From: an uncultured Erysipelotrichaceae bacterium
GTDB taxonomy: Bacteria > Bacillota_I > Bacilli_A > Erysipelotrichales > Erysipelotrichaceae
DNA length: 64,000 nt
Assembly: GCA_944325685.1 (NCBI GenBank)
Contig: CALVBC010000029.1
Coordinates: forward strand, 1 to 64,000
Reading direction: 5' to 3'
The translations under genes and the position numbers were made by a program. The first letter of the stretch is position 1; the number at the start of each line of letters is the position of its first letter. Shown in pieces: positions 1-7,814 of the stretch. Below the pieces are notes generated by a model. It searched no databases. It saw only the letters and a program-made list of their open reading frames with translations, and was not told the DNA's origin.

Positions 1-94
1 ATCATCAGCTAACGCTTGATCATCTTTTAAGAAATACTCATATCTTTTAATAGTGCACAAACGATCTAGGCATACACTAAGATCATTTTTATAA

Positions 95-137
95 CGTTAA
101 AATTGGGCTTAATCAATATTGATTAAGCCCAATTATT
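95..137 (-). terminator. Perfect 34-base palindrome, likely terminator
   Basis: The half-site AATTGGGCTTAATCAAT (101-117) is followed directly by its exact reverse complement (118-134). Read on the minus strand, GGGCTT...AAGCCC is followed by AATTTTAAC, as expected for a factor-independent terminator about 95 bases downstream of the minus-strand lipoprotein gene that ends at 230. The T-run is short, so an operator or other cruciform site is also possible. Confidence 0.5.
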
Positions 138-229
138 CATATATCCCTATCTAATATTCATTTAATTATTTCTACTGTCTACTTGACAGGGTATACATTA
201 AACTGCAAAACGATTGCTTAATAATCGGA

Positions 230-1297
230 TCATTCTAATATACTACTTGCCAGCTCATTATAAGCTTCCCTGACATAGGTGAAATCACTAATAGGACAGA
301 TATTTTCATCACCGGTAGTAAATTCTTCAAAAGTGTGATCATATGCACAGATCGGATTCATATCGGCATCATAGACACCTGTTTGATCATACTCCCAATC
401 GTAAATGATCGAAGCATCGTTGATGATGGTGAATTGTTTGTATTCAAGATCGATGGCATAAGTGCCGTTATAGTATACATCTTCGCCCATATCTTGATAG
501 CCCATTGCGATTAGGTCATCTGCATTTTCGATAGTTAGATCATATTCACCATAAACATAGCCACTTTCATAGGAGCCCGTTTCACCGAATTCACTGGGAT
601 CAAACTCTGGAACAGTTGCAGTACCGTAATCTGAATAGGTATACGTCGCTTTTAAAGACATATTGCCTAGACCTTCGATATCAATAGCACCTGTATCAAG
701 TTTCATTGATTCGATATAGTTATCGTTATTTATCGTGAGTTCAAATGAGGCATTATCCATCGTAAACTGATCGAGGATACTGGTATCACTCATTGATGAA
801 GCCATAAGTTCTTTGAATGTATCGAGTGGTAAACTAGCAGTGATATTGATCTTGTCATCGATCCGTTCTGCCTGCATATCTGTAAGACTTTCGCTCATAT
901 CGATACCTAATACCTCATCAGCATCACCAAATTCTACACCTTCACTTATCGACTTCATACCATCAGTATCGATATAGGTAATACCATCTTTGACCCATTG
1001 TTTACTATTAGATGTTGCTCCTAAGATATTTGTATTTGCTTCGGTGTATATAATAGGTGCATCCGTCTTCATATCTTCGACAACAAATGTTATATCCATT
1101 GGCATTGATAAAGATGAAGCTTCGTCGGTGCTATTGATCTCAATATCCATATCGATCGTCATCTTGATTGAATCTAGACCATTCATATTATCTAGAGCTG
1201 CCTTATAGATGGCTTTTGCATCCAGTGTCTCTTGACTGCAAGATGCAAGTAACAAAACTAGCATCAATGCAAATAATGATTGAATTGATTTTTTCAT
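230..1297 (-). CDS. Lipoprotein, LolA/LppX-like (DUF6612-type) fold suspected
   Basis: This is a 355-residue secreted lipoprotein. It has a K-K start, a hydrophobic stretch (about residues 7-18) and the lipobox LASC at about residue 20, so it should be anchored to the outer face of the membrane. The N-terminal half (about 30-240) reads as a beta-rich sheet protein with many Thr/Ser/Asp residues, the pattern of LolA/LppX-like lipoproteins that cover hydrophobic ligands. The C-terminal part (about 245-355) is a second Tyr/Asp-rich region. It starts 15 bases after the stop of the next upstream lipoprotein gene (1314-1781), so the two are probably one operon. The family name is from memory; the ligand is unknown. 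Confidence 0.75.
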   Translation of the reverse strand: MKKSIQSLFALMLVLLLASCSQETLDAKAIYKAALDNMNGLDSIKMTIDMDIEINSTDEASSLSMPMDITFVVEDMKTDAPIIYTEANTNILGATSNSKQWVKDGITYIDTDGMKSISEGVEFGDADEVLGIDMSESLTDMQAERIDDKINITASLPLDTFKELMASSMSDTSILDQFTMDNASFELTINNDNYIESMKLDTGAIDIEGLGNMSLKATYTYSDYGTATVPEFDPSEFGETGSYESGYVYGEYDLTIENADDLIAMGYQDMGEDVYYNGTYAIDLEYKQFTIINDASIIYDWEYDQTGVYDADMNPICAYDHTFEEFTTGDENICPISDFTYVREAYNELASSILE

Positions 1298-1313
1298 ATC
1301 CTAACGCTTTAAA

Positions 1314-1781
1314 CTAATTACAAGTCATTCCACTTGCTTCCATTGAAGAGACATAACTATCTAAGCTGATATCTTCACTTTCGATTAGACCTGCTTCTTT
1401 GATACTAGCGACATCCATTGAAAGTTCAAAGACCATGCCATCATCATTGAATTCACTTTTGATAATCTCAACATACTCTTCGTAATCTTCAAAACCAGCA
1501 CTAGCAATAAGCGAAGCTTCCATCTGCCCTCCAAGAGCATCTTTCATCTCATCGGTAAGATCGATGCCAGACATACCCATTGATTCATACGACGCTTCTA
1601 AGCTCATCGTGATCGTGTCGACATCCGCTTCTTCGCTTTGTGCTGTTGCTGTCATTGTCATTGACATGCCTTCTTCTGATAATGAACAAGCTTTTTGAAC
1701 AGTAGTTGGTTCAGTTGATGGTGCATTAGAACATCCAACAAGCACTAACAGTGTTAGTAATACGATAAATACCTTTTTCAT
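1314..1781 (-). CDS. Small lipoprotein
   Basis: 155 residues when started at the ATG at 1781. That start gives MKK, a hydrophobic core and the lipobox LVGC at about residue 17, and a GGGGAGG ribosome site sits 5-6 bases upstream. An in-frame ATG 17 codons earlier would place a charged segment before the signal peptide and is less likely. The mature part is rich in Met, Ser, Glu and Asp and contains Cys near the C-terminus. It is the first gene of a probable two-lipoprotein operon with the gene at 230-1297. No family was recognised. It could be an envelope-stress or ligand-binding lipoprotein, but nothing seen decides this. Confidence 0.7.
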   Translation of the reverse strand: MKKVFIVLLTLLVLVGCSNAPSTEPTTVQKACSLSEEGMSMTMTATAQSEEADVDTITMSLEASYESMGMSGIDLTDEMKDALGGQMEASLIASAGFEDYEEYVEIIKSEFNDDGMVFELSMDVASIKEAGLIESEDISLDSYVSSMEASGMTCN

Positions 1782-2085
1782 TTTGTACCTCCCCTTATTT
1801 AAAAGATATTCTTCGATCCTATCAAGGATCATATTTACTCAATCGACCATAATTACAGCTTGATTTTATCACTATTCTGCGATCCATTTCTATTGATCCA
1901 TGAGCATTTGTATAAAATGTAACAAAATTAATATCAAATTAAAAAAGATTTTACAGTAGTTTAAAGTGATGATTGACTTATCGATGTGTCTATCACTTTA
2001 TCCATACAGCCACATCGATGTACACCGAGAAACTTTGCTAAAAGGAACTATAAATAGTGGTAAGGATCTATACAAATATTTATGA

Positions 2086-2607
2086 CTATAACTTTTTAGC
2101 GATCTCATCAAGCCTTATAAGATCGATAAAATCAACATCTTTTTCATATGTTTCGATAAAGGCTTTATCTTCAGCAGTTAAAGTATTTTTATCTTTTTTG
2201 ATAGTCACTTTATATAGAAGCTTCATCATCGTCTTATGATGGAACTTAAGTTTAGAATAATTTAAAGCACCTCTTAAATGATAAAAGATAGCTTTAGTAT
2301 AGATGTCGTTTGGAAGTTGTCCCTTAAGTGACGATATTATATTATCCCTATTCTCTTTGATAAACGGATCAGCTATGCCAACAGTGATGATGATATACCT
2401 TTGATCATAAGTAGCTTTTCTTAAGGTCTTAGCTAATCCTAATACCCCGCCAGCATATAGTGAACCGATGTAGATGATAAGGTCATAACTTGTAATATCC
2501 TTGATATCTTGAAAGCAATATACAGGGATACCTGTTATTTCGCTTAATTTAAGGGCATAGGTTTTACTAGAACCATATATTGACCCATATATTATGACCT
2601 TATTCAT
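2086..2607 (-). CDS. Flavodoxin-domain protein (HemG-like)
   Basis: 173 residues from the ATG at 2607, which has GGGAGA 6 bases upstream; an ATG 30 bases earlier lacks this. The N-terminus VIIYGSIYGSSKTYA matches the phosphate-binding loop of flavodoxins (T/S-x-T/S-G-x-T type), followed by a second strand IIYIGSLYAGG that would contact the flavin. Such short flavodoxin-domain proteins (relatives of menaquinone-dependent protoporphyrinogen oxidase HemG) carry FMN and shuttle electrons in the cytosol. Its start overlaps the stop of the upstream membrane-protein gene by 8 bases, so the two are translationally coupled. The substrate is not visible. Confidence 0.65.
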   Translation of the reverse strand: MNKVIIYGSIYGSSKTYALKLSEITGIPVYCFQDIKDITSYDLIIYIGSLYAGGVLGLAKTLRKATYDQRYIIITVGIADPFIKENRDNIISSLKGQLPNDIYTKAIFYHLRGALNYSKLKFHHKTMMKLLYKVTIKKDKNTLTAEDKAFIETYEKDVDFIDLIRLDEIAKKL

Positions 2608-3070
2608 ATAGACGATCTCCCATATACTCATATTCACTCATCAAATAGATATCGATAGGATCATCATATGCATTCATTAGGACATATACTTCTTCGCCGA
2701 TATCGACATTTGCATATTCATCCTTTGATACAAACACATCATCATTTAATACAGTGACAAGATACGATGTCTTGGTTGAACCAGGGTCACCAACACTAGT
2801 AGTAGTGTATTTGTTTTCAATTTTATCTATCACTAAATACCAATCGCTATCTTTCCCTTTATCGAATAATATAGGCATCACGATAAACAATGATACCATC
2901 ACTACTATCGTGATGATGATCGCATAGATGTAAGGCTTTTTCTTAGTGGACATATACAGTCTTATGACGACAGCTAAAAAGATGATGGCTAATATCAAAG
3001 GAAATACTAATAAAGCCATATTAAAACTACCGACATCACTACTTATCATCGCATCAGTTAACTCTTGCAT
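2600..3070 (-). CDS. Membrane protein with extracytoplasmic beta domain
   Basis: 156 residues. Two hydrophobic segments (about 18-38 and 49-70) are separated by a short basic loop. A C-terminal domain of about 80 residues with alternating Val/Asp/Tyr follows and ends in a strand-like tail. The layout resembles small membrane-anchored proteins with an OB- or SH3-like outer domain. It is the first gene of a coupled pair with the flavodoxin-like gene, which suggests a redox or cofactor role, but no family was recognised. Confidence 0.6.
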   Translation of the reverse strand: MQELTDAMISSDVGSFNMALLVFPLILAIIFLAVVIRLYMSTKKKPYIYAIIITIVVMVSLFIVMPILFDKGKDSDWYLVIDKIENKYTTTSVGDPGSTKTSYLVTVLNDDVFVSKDEYANVDIGEEVYVLMNAYDDPIDIYLMSEYEYMGDRLYE

Positions 3071-3140
3071 ATCTTAATAATAAATGATGAATATTAGAAG
3101 CGGTTTAAGCATGGATGAAATATAAGTTAAATCGCATATT

Positions 3141-3170
3141 TAAAAAGGCGGAGTATTAAGAATACCGCCT
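3141..3170 (-). terminator. Terminator of degV-like gene
   Basis: AGGCGG (3146-3151) pairs with CCGCCT (3165-3170) through further A-T pairs. On the minus strand the hairpin is followed by CCTTTTTAAA. It lies just after the stop of the DegV gene. Confidence 0.75.
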
Positions 3171-3177
3171 CATTTGT

Positions 3178-4023
3178 TTAGTATACGATCTTTATGGCTT
3201 GCAATGCGCAACAACCAGGTCCACCTTGTGCTGTAAAGACCGGTGATAATATGTGCGTCTCAATAGAAGCATTTGGTAAAGTCGATACTATCATCGATCT
3301 GATCTTGTTTGCGAGGTCTTCATTCATCGCATGTGTTATATAAAATCGATATGTATGATCGACTCCTTTGGCGATAAGTTCCTTGATGATCGAATTTACT
3401 GCACCTTTTATAGTTCTATTTATTGAATGCTTTTCAAGACATTTTCCATCATCGCTCTTTTTTAGGCAGATCACTAGCTTAAAAAATGAGCCGATATTTC
3501 CAACCGTCTTCGATACTCTTCCACCTCTTTCGAGGAATTTAAAATCCATTGGTATCAAAAAAGATATATCAGTATGGCTAGAATGTTCCAACATCTTAAC
3601 AATATCTTCTTTGTTTCTTCCATCATTTGCCATTTTCAAGGCTTCTTCGACTAGAGCTCTCTGTGGACCACACAATGTTTTTGAATTGAACACTTCGACT
3701 CTATCAGGATATTCACAAGCTTCTTTTGCCATAAGTGCACTATCATAAGTGCCACTTAAACCTTGTGCTATCGTTATGTCGATGACATCATCGTCTTTGG
3801 CTAACAGATCGTAAGCCTCGATCTTTTCACCGATGCTTGGTTGTGATGATGTCGGGATCGCTCCTTTATCGATCTTTTCTAAAAGCGCTTTTGTATCAAT
3901 TTCTTGATATTCTTTATAATCCTTCCCATCAACGATCACATTGAGTGGAACTATCTCAAGACCGATCTTTGTTGCTTCTTCCTTTGAATATAGCGTACAA
4001 GTATCAGAAATTATCTTGACCAT
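3178..4023 (-). CDS. DegV family fatty-acid-binding protein
   Basis: 281 residues from the ATG at 4023 (AGGAGG 8 bases upstream); an earlier in-frame ATG is unsupported by a ribosome site. The N-terminus VKIISDTCTLYSKEEA and the motif PTSSQPSIGE at about residue 70 are DegV hallmarks; later GLSGTYDSA and GGRVSK complete the pattern. DegV proteins bind a fatty acyl chain and, in Bacillota, act with FakA as FakB-type subunits that present fatty acids for phosphorylation, feeding phospholipid synthesis. No fakA-like gene is visible here. It is transcribed divergently from the DUF1836 gene with a 94-base shared region. Confidence 0.88.
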   Translation of the reverse strand: MVKIISDTCTLYSKEEATKIGLEIVPLNVIVDGKDYKEYQEIDTKALLEKIDKGAIPTSSQPSIGEKIEAYDLLAKDDDVIDITIAQGLSGTYDSALMAKEACEYPDRVEVFNSKTLCGPQRALVEEALKMANDGRNKEDIVKMLEHSSHTDISFLIPMDFKFLERGGRVSKTVGNIGSFFKLVICLKKSDDGKCLEKHSINRTIKGAVNSIIKELIAKGVDHTYRFYITHAMNEDLANKIRSMIVSTLPNASIETHILSPVFTAQGGPGCCALQAIKIVY

Positions 4024-4053
4024 TTTTGATACCTCCTGTTTAAATAGTATGTT

Positions 4054-4096
4054 ATCTAGTTTCAAATGTCAAATAATCTAGTTCTAATAACTAGAT
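4054..4096. promoter_or_regulatory. Three ATCTAGTT half-sites between degV and DUF1836
   Basis: ATCTAGTT occurs at 4054-4061 and 4076-4083, and its exact reverse complement AACTAGAT at 4089-4096. The last two form an inverted repeat with a 5-base spacer. They fill the shared promoter region of two divergent genes, as expected for an operator of the DUF1836 regulator. The regulator assignment is inference. Confidence 0.5.
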
Positions 4097-4117
4097 AAGA
4101 TATGTTATATTAATGAT

Positions 4118-4639
4118 ATGCAAAAGCTAAATTATGATGATAAAGTTGAAAAATTAAAAGAAATCAAGCTTCCTAGGTGGCATGACCTACCTGATTTTGA
4201 TATCTATATGGATCAAGTGGTCAATTATATCAATCTACATCTTGATATTTTAAATTTTAGTGACGATGATCGATCGATCACACCAAGCATGGTCAATAAT
4301 TATGTCAAAAATAGCATCGTCAAAGCGCCGATCAAAAAGCATTATAAAAAGTATCATTTAGCTTATTTGATCGTCGTAATGATCTTGAAGAGAGTTTACT
4401 CACTCAGCGATATATCAAAAATGATCGAGATCCAGACTAAGATGGAAGAAAGTAATTTAGAATTAGCTTACGATACCTTTGGTCTTTATTTTGAAAAATG
4501 CTTACATTGTGTTATAACTAATGGCAATTTGGAAAGTCTTGATATCGATGTTCAGAATGAGTATCAATCATTATTGCTGAATGTCGTTGAATCGGTCGTT
4601 TTGAAAATCTACGCCGAAATAAAGTTATGTCAAAATTAA
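4118..4639 (+). CDS. DUF1836 domain regulator
   Basis: 173 residues. The first 120 residues match DUF1836, a family of predicted helix-turn-helix proteins related to the MerR DNA-binding fold that is often found next to degV in Bacillota: LPRWHDLPDFDIYMDQVV, then ITPSMVNNYVK (about 68-78) as the recognition-helix region, then KKYHLAYLIVVMILKRVYSL. The C-terminal third is helical and may dimerise. There is no Shine-Dalgarno site; a TATATT hexamer ends only 6 bases before the ATG, so the transcript may be leaderless. It probably controls itself and degV through the ATCTAGTT sites. Confidence 0.75.
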   Translation: MQKLNYDDKVEKLKEIKLPRWHDLPDFDIYMDQVVNYINLHLDILNFSDDDRSITPSMVNNYVKNSIVKAPIKKHYKKYHLAYLIVVMILKRVYSLSDISKMIEIQTKMEESNLELAYDTFGLYFEKCLHCVITNGNLESLDIDVQNEYQSLLLNVVESVVLKIYAEIKLCQN

Positions 4640-4672
4640 ATGATTATGTCACCTTTAGTTAACGATCGATGA

Positions 4673-4828
4673 TCATTCACGATCGTTATATAAGAGATCA
4701 TATAATAGGTAGTCTAGTTGTCTTTGATCATCTATTTCATATAGATCTTTCTTTTTATGTCTTTGACCGATCTTATGACATGTATAGTGTTTATTATATC
4801 TTTCGATATAGATCTCATCACTTATCAT
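4673..4828 (-). CDS. Possible small ORF or gene remnant
   Basis: An open frame of 51 residues (ATG start at 4828; a GTG at 4846 is also in frame) is rich in Tyr, Asp, Lys and Ile, unlike a random frame and like real proteins of this window. It contains YNKHYTCHKIGQRHKKKD. No ribosome site is seen and no family was recognised. The opposite-strand frame at the same place is His/Tyr-rich, as shadows usually are here. It may be the tail of a lost gene. Confidence 0.25.
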   Translation of the reverse strand: MISDEIYIERYNKHYTCHKIGQRHKKKDLYEIDDQRQLDYLLYDLLYNDRE

Positions 4829-4905
4829 ATCGATATAGACAGTCACTGATGCCTTTTTTGCTTGTTTGTCTGCTAAAATAAATATAACGAATAAGGAGAT
4901 CGATC

Positions 4906-5688
4906 ATGAAAGTATTGGTAACAGATCTTGATGGCACTTTATATCCAAAGAATGATATAGATGGCTTATTGATCACACAAAATATCAGATCATTAGATGA
5001 ATGGCACAGTAAAGGTAATAAGATCATAATCGCTACATCTAGAGGGATAGGTCATTTAAGTGAGCTTAAAAGAAAACTATCGATGCCATTTGCTTTTATT
5101 GGTGCAAATGGTGCAATAATCGTAAGTGAAAACGGTGATCTAACAGAGCGTAGTTATAGCGCATCTGTTTATAATGAGATATCAGAAGATGCACTAAATA
5201 GGAAACTAGATCTATCTGTATCGACGATCTATGATGGAAACTGGTATTGGAATACAAAAGAAGCATATCCGATAAAAAATGCAGTAAAAAAGCGTTCAGC
5301 ATGGCAATATATAATCGAAAAAAGAAAGCTCGATAGTGCGATCGAACTAACACAGATCAAGATCCTAATACCAGAAGATGATCTTGAAGGATATAAGACA
5401 TACTTAAGATCAAAATATCCAGATCTCAATATCGTTTCTAGTGATAAAGATGCCATCGATATCCAAGCTCATGATGCTTCAAAGGGGAAAGCAATAAGAG
5501 AAGTTATCGGAAGATTAAAAGTGTCATTTGATGATGTCTATGTCATTGGTGATTCAGAAAATGATATACCGATGTTTGAAGTAACTGAGCATAGTTATTG
5601 TATCGAAAATGGCGATGATATCGCTAAAAGTAGTGCGAATCATTTAGTTGGATCAGTACATGAACTTATCGATAGTCTATTAGCGTGA
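4906..5688 (+). CDS. HAD-family (Cof-type) phosphatase
   Basis: 260 residues. Motif I DLDGTLYP (about 7-14) holds the nucleophile Asp and the acid/base Asp. Motif II is IIATSRG, and the C-terminal motifs are a Lys at DASKGKAIRE and DSENDIPMF (GDSxND type). The inserted cap domain (about 85-185) is of the Cof/C2B type that hydrolyses sugar phosphates or flavin and pyridoxal phosphates in the cytosol. An AAGGAG site precedes the ATG. It appears to be a single-gene unit. The physiological substrate cannot be read from sequence. Confidence 0.85.
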   Translation: MKVLVTDLDGTLYPKNDIDGLLITQNIRSLDEWHSKGNKIIIATSRGIGHLSELKRKLSMPFAFIGANGAIIVSENGDLTERSYSASVYNEISEDALNRKLDLSVSTIYDGNWYWNTKEAYPIKNAVKKRSAWQYIIEKRKLDSAIELTQIKILIPEDDLEGYKTYLRSKYPDLNIVSSDKDAIDIQAHDASKGKAIREVIGRLKVSFDDVYVIGDSENDIPMFEVTEHSYCIENGDDIAKSSANHLVGSVHELIDSLLA

Positions 5689-5802
5689 TGATCGATCCTT
5701 GTAATAGGGTAAGATGTTGATCTGAGGCTCAATTTTTATCGTTAATGCATCTTTTGAAATTTAGCATAATTATGCTAAAATACATCTATGGAGGATGATA
5801 TT

Positions 5803-6081
5803 ATGAATATGATCAGACCTGTTTCGGATTTAAGGAATAATTTTGCGGATATATCAAAAACTGTACATGAAACCGATCAACCTGTTTTTCTGACGAAGAA
5901 TGGTTATGGTGATATGGTCGTTATGAGTATGGAAGCATTTGAAAAACTACAATTTGAAAGCGAAGTATATTTTAAGTTACAAGCAGCAGAAAGAGAAGCG
6001 GAGCTAACAGATCAGAGGTACTCTTCTAAAGAAGTATTAAAAGCACTTAAAGATACCATCGGAGGCAAACAAGTTGTATAA
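5803..6081 (+). CDS. Type II antitoxin, Phd/YefM family
   Basis: 92 residues from the ATG at 5803, which has GGAGG 9 bases upstream; an ATG at 5788 lacks a site. IRPVSDLRNNFADISK and PVFLTKNGYGDMVVMSMEAFEKL are the Phd/YefM DNA-binding fold. The C-terminus is the acidic, toxin-binding tail. It neutralises the RelE/ParE-type toxin encoded immediately downstream, with an 8-base overlap, and such antitoxins repress their own operon. A decayed relative of the same antitoxin lies 400 bases downstream. Confidence 0.9.
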   Translation: MNMIRPVSDLRNNFADISKTVHETDQPVFLTKNGYGDMVVMSMEAFEKLQFESEVYFKLQAAEREAELTDQRYSSKEVLKALKDTIGGKQVV

Positions 6082-6385
6082 ATTAGAGTATCTTCCTATC
6101 GCAAGGAAAGATATTATAGAAATCGTGCGGTATATAAGTATAGAATTGCAAAACCCTGATGTAGCAGATCGCTTAGCAGTTAAGCTTATAAATGCGGCGG
6201 AAAGTGTGCTTACATTTCCATACGCAACACAAGCTTATCGTCCGATGCGTCAATTGGAACACGAATACAGAAAGATATCTGTTCAGGACTATTCGATATT
6301 TTATTGGGTAGATGAAGAAAAAAAGAAAGTGGTAGTTGCTCGTGTGATATATGCAAAGCGAGATCTTGATCGATCACTAAAGTGA
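6074..6385 (+). CDS. Type II toxin, RelE/ParE family
   Basis: 103 residues starting at a TTG (6074) with GGAGG at 6061-6065, overlapping the antitoxin gene by 8 bases. Features of the RelE/ParE fold are YKLEYLPIARKDIIEIVRYI at the N-terminus, a central YRPMRQLEHEYRKISVQDYSI strand pair and a C-terminal VVARVIYAKRDLD strand with Arg and Tyr residues usual for these toxins. The length and the YRK/YAKRD pattern favour a ParE-like or RelE-like toxin; gyrase poisoning and mRNA cleavage cannot be told apart from sequence alone. Confidence 0.88.
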   Translation: MYKLEYLPIARKDIIEIVRYISIELQNPDVADRLAVKLINAAESVLTFPYATQAYRPMRQLEHEYRKISVQDYSIFYWVDEEKKKVVVARVIYAKRDLDRSLK

Positions 6386-6476
6386 TAGTAGTTTTAGATC
6401 TTAAGTCCTAAGATCATATCGAATTAGATCCTGATCTCATAAACTACACCGATGCATTAAAAGACTTTCTTTAGGT

Positions 6477-6661
6477 GAAACTGTTTTTCTGACTAGAATG
6501 GTCGAGGATGTTATGTTGCTATGGATATGGAAGAATATGAAAAAACTAGAGCCACTATAAAACTTATGAGCGAATTAGCAAGCGGCGAAAGATCTGGCGA
6601 AGAAGATGGCTGGGTAGATGTCAATACTGTAGAACGAATGTTAGAGATCAAAAATGGCTAA
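6477..6661 (+). pseudogene. Frameshifted Phd/YefM antitoxin relic
   Basis: From 6477 the frame reads ETVFLTR, then one base is missing next to 6497. In the shifted frame (6497-6661) it continues NGRGCYVAMDMEEYEKTRA with an acidic tail ending in EIKNG and a TAA. This is the C-terminal two thirds of a Phd/YefM antitoxin, similar in layout to the intact one at 5803. No start or ribosome site remains, and no recognisable toxin follows; 6662-6850 shows nothing else I can support. It marks an older toxin-antitoxin copy. Confidence 0.7.
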
Positions 6662-6871
6662 GATCATATTCAAAAAGCGATCAATGATCGTTATTATGTT
6701 GTCTGAATATACCAAAGTATTTTATCAAAGGGCTTTTGGATGACCTAAATGATCGCTGAAAGATCAGTGATATGATAACAGTCATAAGATAAGCACTTTA
6801 AGTGAATGAGAACTTTTATTTAGTGGTGTTAAAATGGCACTAATCAGGGAATGTTGAGAGGTCAAGACACT

Positions 6872-7045
6872 ATGATGACAATAAGCTTTAAAGTTATCAA
6901 GGATGCCCTCAGATGTGGGCGTGAGATCGAGTTTACTTATAAGGGGAAACAGTATTCGATAACTAATAGTCATGGCTATTGGCAATACTGTTGTGACACA
7001 GATGAAGAGGTGATCGATATCATTGGAGCTATTGATAATCGATAA
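6872..7045 (+). CDS. Small conserved-looking protein of unknown function
   Basis: 57 residues from ATG 6872 (a second ATG follows at once), with GAGAGG 9 bases upstream. The sequence FKVIKDALRCGREIEFTYKG, then SHGYWQYC and a DTDEEVIDII tail, has a balanced composition and looks like a small alpha/beta protein. I remember similar unnamed short proteins in Bacillota but know no function. The next gene starts 28 bases downstream. Confidence 0.5.
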   Translation: MMTISFKVIKDALRCGREIEFTYKGKQYSITNSHGYWQYCCDTDEEVIDIIGAIDNR

Positions 7046-7073
7046 AATCGAGCAAGAACGAAGGATGATCCAT

Positions 7074-7595
7074 ATGATCAAAACTAAACGTTTAATTATA
7101 AGAAAATGGACAATGGATGATCTTTATGATCTTCACGAGATACTTATTGACGATGATATCGCTAAAGGCTGTGGATATAAACCAAGTATAACGATCGATG
7201 AATCGAGAAGAGTTTTAGATCACCATATCAATGATGATGGGTATTTAGCGATTGAAAACGGTTCAAAAGTTATCGGTAATATATCGATGGGTGTCTTACA
7301 ATTTGAAATAAAGCCCGAAGATCAAGGCTTAAAGGCTATCGAAATCGGATATGAACTTAACAGATCATATTGGAATAATGGTTATATGACCGAAACAGTC
7401 AAAGCAGCGATCGACCAATTATTTAATAACGAACACTATGATCTTATTTTTGCAGGTCATTTTATCGATAATATAGCTTCAAAAAGAGTATTGGAGAAAT
7501 GTGACTTCAAAGATTATCTCGATCAAGAATATTTGACCACAAGAGGTACTATCGAAAAAGAAACGATCATGGTCATACGTAAAAGCGATCGATGA
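7074..7595 (+). CDS. GNAT-family N-acetyltransferase
   Basis: 173 residues from the ATG at 7074 (AAGGA 6-10 bases upstream). It begins IKTKRLIIRKWTMDDLYDL, typical of RimJ/RimL-like GNAT enzymes, and contains IEIGYELNRSYWNNGYMTE (the acetyl-CoA-binding strand and loop) and NIASKRVLEKCDFK near the end. Such proteins transfer an acetyl group from acetyl-CoA to an amine on a protein or small molecule. There is no operon partner, so the acceptor is unknown. Confidence 0.88.
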   Translation: MIKTKRLIIRKWTMDDLYDLHEILIDDDIAKGCGYKPSITIDESRRVLDHHINDDGYLAIENGSKVIGNISMGVLQFEIKPEDQGLKAIEIGYELNRSYWNNGYMTETVKAAIDQLFNNEHYDLIFAGHFIDNIASKRVLEKCDFKDYLDQEYLTTRGTIEKETIMVIRKSDR

Positions 7596-7674
7596 ATCAG
7601 ATATTCACCGCACTTAAAGTCGTTTTCCTTGGTGAGGTTTAATATAAAGATCTAACGATCAAAAAAGATGACCA

Positions 7675-7700
7675 CAAAGCCCCTATCCAGGGACTTTTAT
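7675..7700 (+). terminator. Weak terminator-like hairpin
   Basis: AAAG-CCCT (7676-7684) can pair with AGGG-CTTT (7689-7697) around a 4-base loop with one mismatch, followed by TTTTAT. It lies between the acetyltransferase and the next gene. Confidence 0.35.
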
Positions 7701-7733
7701 CATCTAAGGTCAAAGATATTACTTAATGTAGGT

Positions 7734-7752
7734 ATTAAACCACAGGTTTAAT
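7734..7752. repeat. Palindrome ATTAAACC-N3-GGTTTAAT, copy 1
   Basis: ATTAAACC (7734-7741), ACA, GGTTTAAT (7745-7752) is a perfect inverted repeat. It lies 62 bases before the next start codon. Near-identical palindromes occur at 16239 and 41999, also just upstream of an expressed unit. It is a candidate operator. Confidence 0.55.
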
Positions 7753-7814
7753 GAAAAGATATAGGAGCCATATTATCATTCAATAGAAGAGTTAAGCTTT
7801 GAAAGGAAGGTAAT

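Noticed and set aside
1-97. Start of a minus-strand gene running off the left end
   Set aside because: One frame gives a plausible peptide (CTIKRYEYFLKDDQALADD) but has a stop upstream, no ATG and no ribosome site, so it cannot be told from chance or a relic.
1833-2085. Gap between lipoprotein and flavodoxin-like genes
   Set aside because: A+T-rich and apparently without a gene, strong hairpin or repeat; presumably holds the promoter of the lipoprotein operon.
6662-6850. A toxin remnant behind the antitoxin relic
   Set aside because: Short protein-like pieces exist, but no run could be matched to RelE/ParE or another toxin.
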